Shown: one piece after another, positions 6,038-7,745 of the stretch | Layout: each line of letters opens with the position of its first letter | Numbering within the stretch: the first letter of the stretch is position 1 | Assembly (NCBI GenBank): GCA_040006675.1 | Contig: JBDTWM010000130.1 | Location: 1-7,745, forward strand | DNA: 7,745 nt | Direction: 5' to 3' | From: Austwickia sp040006675 | Lineage (GTDB): Bacteria > Actinomycetota > Actinomycetes > Actinomycetales > Dermatophilaceae | Position numbers and translations under genes: made by a program | The notes under the pieces: generated by a model | What the model saw: only the letters and a program-made list of their open reading frames with translations | What the model was told of the DNA's origin: nothing | Databases searched by the model: none

Positions 6038-7027
6038 GTGCGCGATGTGATCGTGTTCTCCGGCTCCGCCCACGAAGCGTTGAGCCGGAGCATCTGCCGA
6101 CACATGGGCGTACAACTGTCCGGGGCCGAGATCAAGCGGTTCAGCAACGACTGCGTGCAGGCCCAGCTCCTCGCCAACTGTCGACAGCGCGACGTGTACA
6201 TCGTCCAGCCCCTCGTCCCTCCGACCCAGGATCACCTCGTCGAGCTACTCATGATGATCGACGCCGCCCGTGGGGCCTCGGCGTCGCAGATCACCGCAGT
6301 CATCCCGCACTACGCGTACGCCCGCTCCGACAAGAAGGACGCGTCCCGCATCTCCCTCGGGGCGCGCCTGGTCGCCGACCTGCTGGTGACCGCCGGCGTC
6401 AACCGCGTTCTCACGATGGCGTTGCACGCCCCGCAAGTGCACGGGTTCTTCTCGGTGCCCGTCGACCATCTCACCGCCATCGGTGTGCTCGCCGACCACT
6501 TCCGCGACCGCGACCTCACCGACCACGTCGTCGTGTCCCCCGATCTCGGCAACGCCAAGCAGGCCACGCTCTTCGCCCGCCTTCTCGGTCTTCCGGTCGC
6601 GGCCGGGAGCAAGCAGCGACTCGCGGACGACAAGGTGGTCATCGACTCGATCGTCGGCGACGTCGCGGGACGGCCGGCCATCGTGCTCGACGACGAGATC
6701 GCCACCGGCGGGTCGATCGTGGAACTCCTGCACAGGCTCGCCGATGAGGGCTGTCCGTCCGCGTCCGTCGTGTGCACGCACGGCCTCTTCGCCGGCCGGG
6801 CCGTCGAACGCCTGTCCAACCACCCGATGATTCGAGAGGTGCTCACCACGGACACCGTGCCGCGACCGGAGGGCTTCCCGCAGCTACAGGTGCGCTCGGT
6901 CGCGCGCCTGTTCGCCGAGGCCATCGCGCGCATTCACGTCGGAGAGTCGGTGTCGAGCTTGTTCGACGGCGTGGATCCGACCCACGCCCCGCCGCAACGC
7001 CAACTGCCGTTCCCCGAGGAGCACTGA
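6038..7027 (+). CDS. Ribose-phosphate pyrophosphokinase-like protein (divergent Prs paralogue)
   Basis: Canonical Prs makes PRPP from ribose-5-phosphate and ATP for nucleotide, His and Trp synthesis. The 329-residue product aligns along the full Prs fold: N-terminal phosphoribosyltransferase-like half, YAR segment (94-96), His130 in LHAPQVHGFF, and PRPP loop VLDDEIATGGS (216-226). The GTG start gives MRDVIVFSGS, matching related proteins, and has AAGGA upstream. Several key positions differ from canonical enzymes. The adenine-loop FSDGE is FSNDC (35-39). The MDLH Asp before His130 is Ala128. The ribose-phosphate loop DDIIDTAGT reads DDEIATGGS, with Ala222 for the loop Asp. The catalytic flexible loop is SDKKDASRIS (97-106), keeping two Lys and one Arg. 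It therefore looks like a paralogous actinobacterial subfamily rather than the housekeeping Prs. Its activity cannot be assumed. It is translationally coupled to the DUF3054 gene. Confidence 0.85.
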   Translation: MRDVIVFSGSAHEALSRSICRHMGVQLSGAEIKRFSNDCVQAQLLANCRQRDVYIVQPLVPPTQDHLVELLMMIDAARGASASQITAVIPHYAYARSDKKDASRISLGARLVADLLVTAGVNRVLTMALHAPQVHGFFSVPVDHLTAIGVLADHFRDRDLTDHVVVSPDLGNAKQATLFARLLGLPVAAGSKQRLADDKVVIDSIVGDVAGRPAIVLDDEIATGGSIVELLHRLADEGCPSASVVCTHGLFAGRAVERLSNHPMIREVLTTDTVPRPEGFPQLQVRSVARLFAEAIARIHVGESVSSLFDGVDPTHAPPQRQLPFPEEH

Positions 7028-7497
7028 TGAGCCAGACCAGCCCCACCCCACGGCCCGCGGCGTCTTCCGTCGAGGGTGAGGCGGGTACGCGGACCGGGCC
7101 GGAGATCGGCGATGGGTCCCCTCGCGCTCACCGGACTCCCTGGGCCGCCTTGGGGCTCGACGCCGCCCTGGTCGTGCTCTTCGCGGGCCTTGGTCGCCTC
7201 AGCCACGACGAGGGCGTGACGTTCGGGGGACTGGCGGTGTCGGCCGCTCCGTTCCTCGCGGGCACGTTCGCCGGCTGGGCCATGCTCTTGTGGCGGGGCT
7301 GGGCGCGGCCGGCGTCGGTGCGCGGCGGCACGGTGGTGTGGCTGTCCACCGTGGTGATCGGGATGCTCGTGAGAGTAGTCGCGGGCACCGGGACCGCGTT
7401 CACGTTCGTCCTCGTAGCCCTCGCCGTGAACGCGCTGTTCCTGCTGGGGTGGCGGGCCCTCGGGCGACTGCTCGTCGGCCGCGCCGTCGCGTTCTGA
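7027..7497 (+). CDS. DUF3054 family membrane protein
   Basis: Small integral membrane protein of 156 residues with unknown function. A polar, Pro/Ser/Gly-rich N-terminal tail of about 37 residues is followed by four predicted membrane helices at about 39-57, 67-89, 101-119 and 123-148. The segment LDAALVVLFAGLGRLSHDEG (44-63) with the GRxSHDEG turn, the FLAGTFAGW stretch, and GMLVRVVAGTGTAF (112-125) are typical of DUF3054. The ATG shares one base with the stop of the preceding gene (TGATG), and GAGGAG lies 5 bases upstream, so the two are translationally coupled. Coupling to a PRPP-synthetase-like protein suggests co-expression, but DUF3054 genes occur in varied contexts and no shared function is established. 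Confidence 0.9.
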   Translation: MSQTSPTPRPAASSVEGEAGTRTGPEIGDGSPRAHRTPWAALGLDAALVVLFAGLGRLSHDEGVTFGGLAVSAAPFLAGTFAGWAMLLWRGWARPASVRGGTVVWLSTVVIGMLVRVVAGTGTAFTFVLVALAVNALFLLGWRALGRLLVGRAVAF

Positions 7498-7509
7498 CGG
7501 GGGTCCCGT
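7497..7509 (+). terminator. Weak hairpin after the DUF3054 gene
   Basis: ACGGG GGT CCCGT, a 5-bp stem with a 3-base loop, starts at the last base of the stop codon. Only two T residues overlap or follow the stem, so termination efficiency is doubtful. It is the only terminator-like structure seen at the operon end. Confidence 0.25.
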
Positions 7510-7549
7510 TCGCAGCGTGGCGAATGCGCGCAGGCCTGGCGCGTGGTCA

Positions 7550-7745
7550 GCGGGCCGCTCGGCGACCAGCAGCCGCGACGCGATCGGTCAAGATCTCAAC
7601 GCCATGGTCCGGGCGTTGGTCAACGACTGGAGCGACCGCTGGCACCCTTTCGTGTGGATCAAGACTGCCGACGAGCTCCACGAGAAGGCCGGTGGTCAAA
7701 CCATTTCACGCACGGATCGCAGGCATTCGCTGCGGAAGGTAGATG
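7550..7745 (+). pseudogene. C-terminal remnant of an IS630-family transposase, cut by the window edge
   Basis: Reading codons in the frame of base 7592, the translation includes LVNDWSDRWHPFVWIKTADE followed by LHEKAGGQTISRTD. The sequence WN/S-D-R-x-HPFVWxKTADE is the characteristic end of IS630-type (DDE) transposases. Only this C-terminal piece is present. Upstream, between the DUF3054 stop (7497) and about 7550, there is no DDE catalytic core, and the frame runs back into the DUF3054 region without a start or an inverted terminal repeat that I can see. It is therefore a decayed insertion-sequence fragment rather than a working gene. The frame is still open at the edge, so the true end and any right inverted repeat lie outside. 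Confidence 0.65.

Noticed and set aside
5905..6747. Plus-strand open frame overlapping the PRPP-synthetase-like gene
   Set aside because: It overlaps the gene in another frame, its product is Arg/Pro-rich, and it lacks a ribosome site.
7290..7742. Open frame running through the DUF3054 gene and the right edge
   Set aside because: It is a frame shadow. The recognisable transposase similarity in the last 160 bases lies in a different frame.
1..7745. tRNA, rRNA, CRISPR array or riboswitch
   Set aside because: No cloverleaf, no regularly spaced repeats and no recognisable riboswitch core were seen on either strand. Intergenic regions are short.

Overview
The window is GC-rich, densely coded DNA from an actinobacterium. 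The diagnostic content is a pupylation locus: dop, pup and pafA, in that transcription order on the minus strand. This prokaryotic ubiquitin-like protein system is essentially a hallmark of Actinobacteria, with few occurrences elsewhere. Two genes look leaderless, with a TANNNT -10 box six bases before an ATG, which is also common in this phylum. The genus cannot be named from this sequence alone.

Left part (about 1-4410, minus strand): dop (deamidase/depupylase), then pup (67-residue tag ending Gly-Gly-Gln), then pafA (Pup ligase), then a double-FKBP lipoprotein. In many actinobacteria prcB and prcA, encoding the 20S proteasome, lie between pup and pafA, and the ring ATPase gene mpa/arc lies upstream of dop. 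Here the pup-pafA gap is only 45 bases, the dop-pup gap is about 100 bases, and dop is preceded by a divergent methyltransferase gene. All chemistry for adding and removing Pup is present, but no proteasome or unfoldase is encoded in the window.

Middle part (about 4410-5810): a plus-strand class I SAM-dependent methyltransferase, divergent from dop and probably leaderless, converges within 10 bases on a minus-strand TetR-family regulator. The regulator is divergent from the next operon.

Right part (about 5810-7500, plus strand): an intergenic stretch with a 14-bp tandem repeat leads into a two-gene, translationally coupled operon. The first gene is a divergent PRPP-synthetase paralogue with substitutions at several positions that bind ATP or ribose-5-phosphate in canonical enzymes. 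The second encodes a small DUF3054 membrane protein. The last about 200 bases hold the C-terminal remnant of an IS630-type transposase, running off the edge.

The most notable points are the compact pupylation locus without local proteasome genes, the proline-rich Pup N-terminus, the non-canonical PRPP synthetase, and two divergent leaderless-type promoters with identical geometry.
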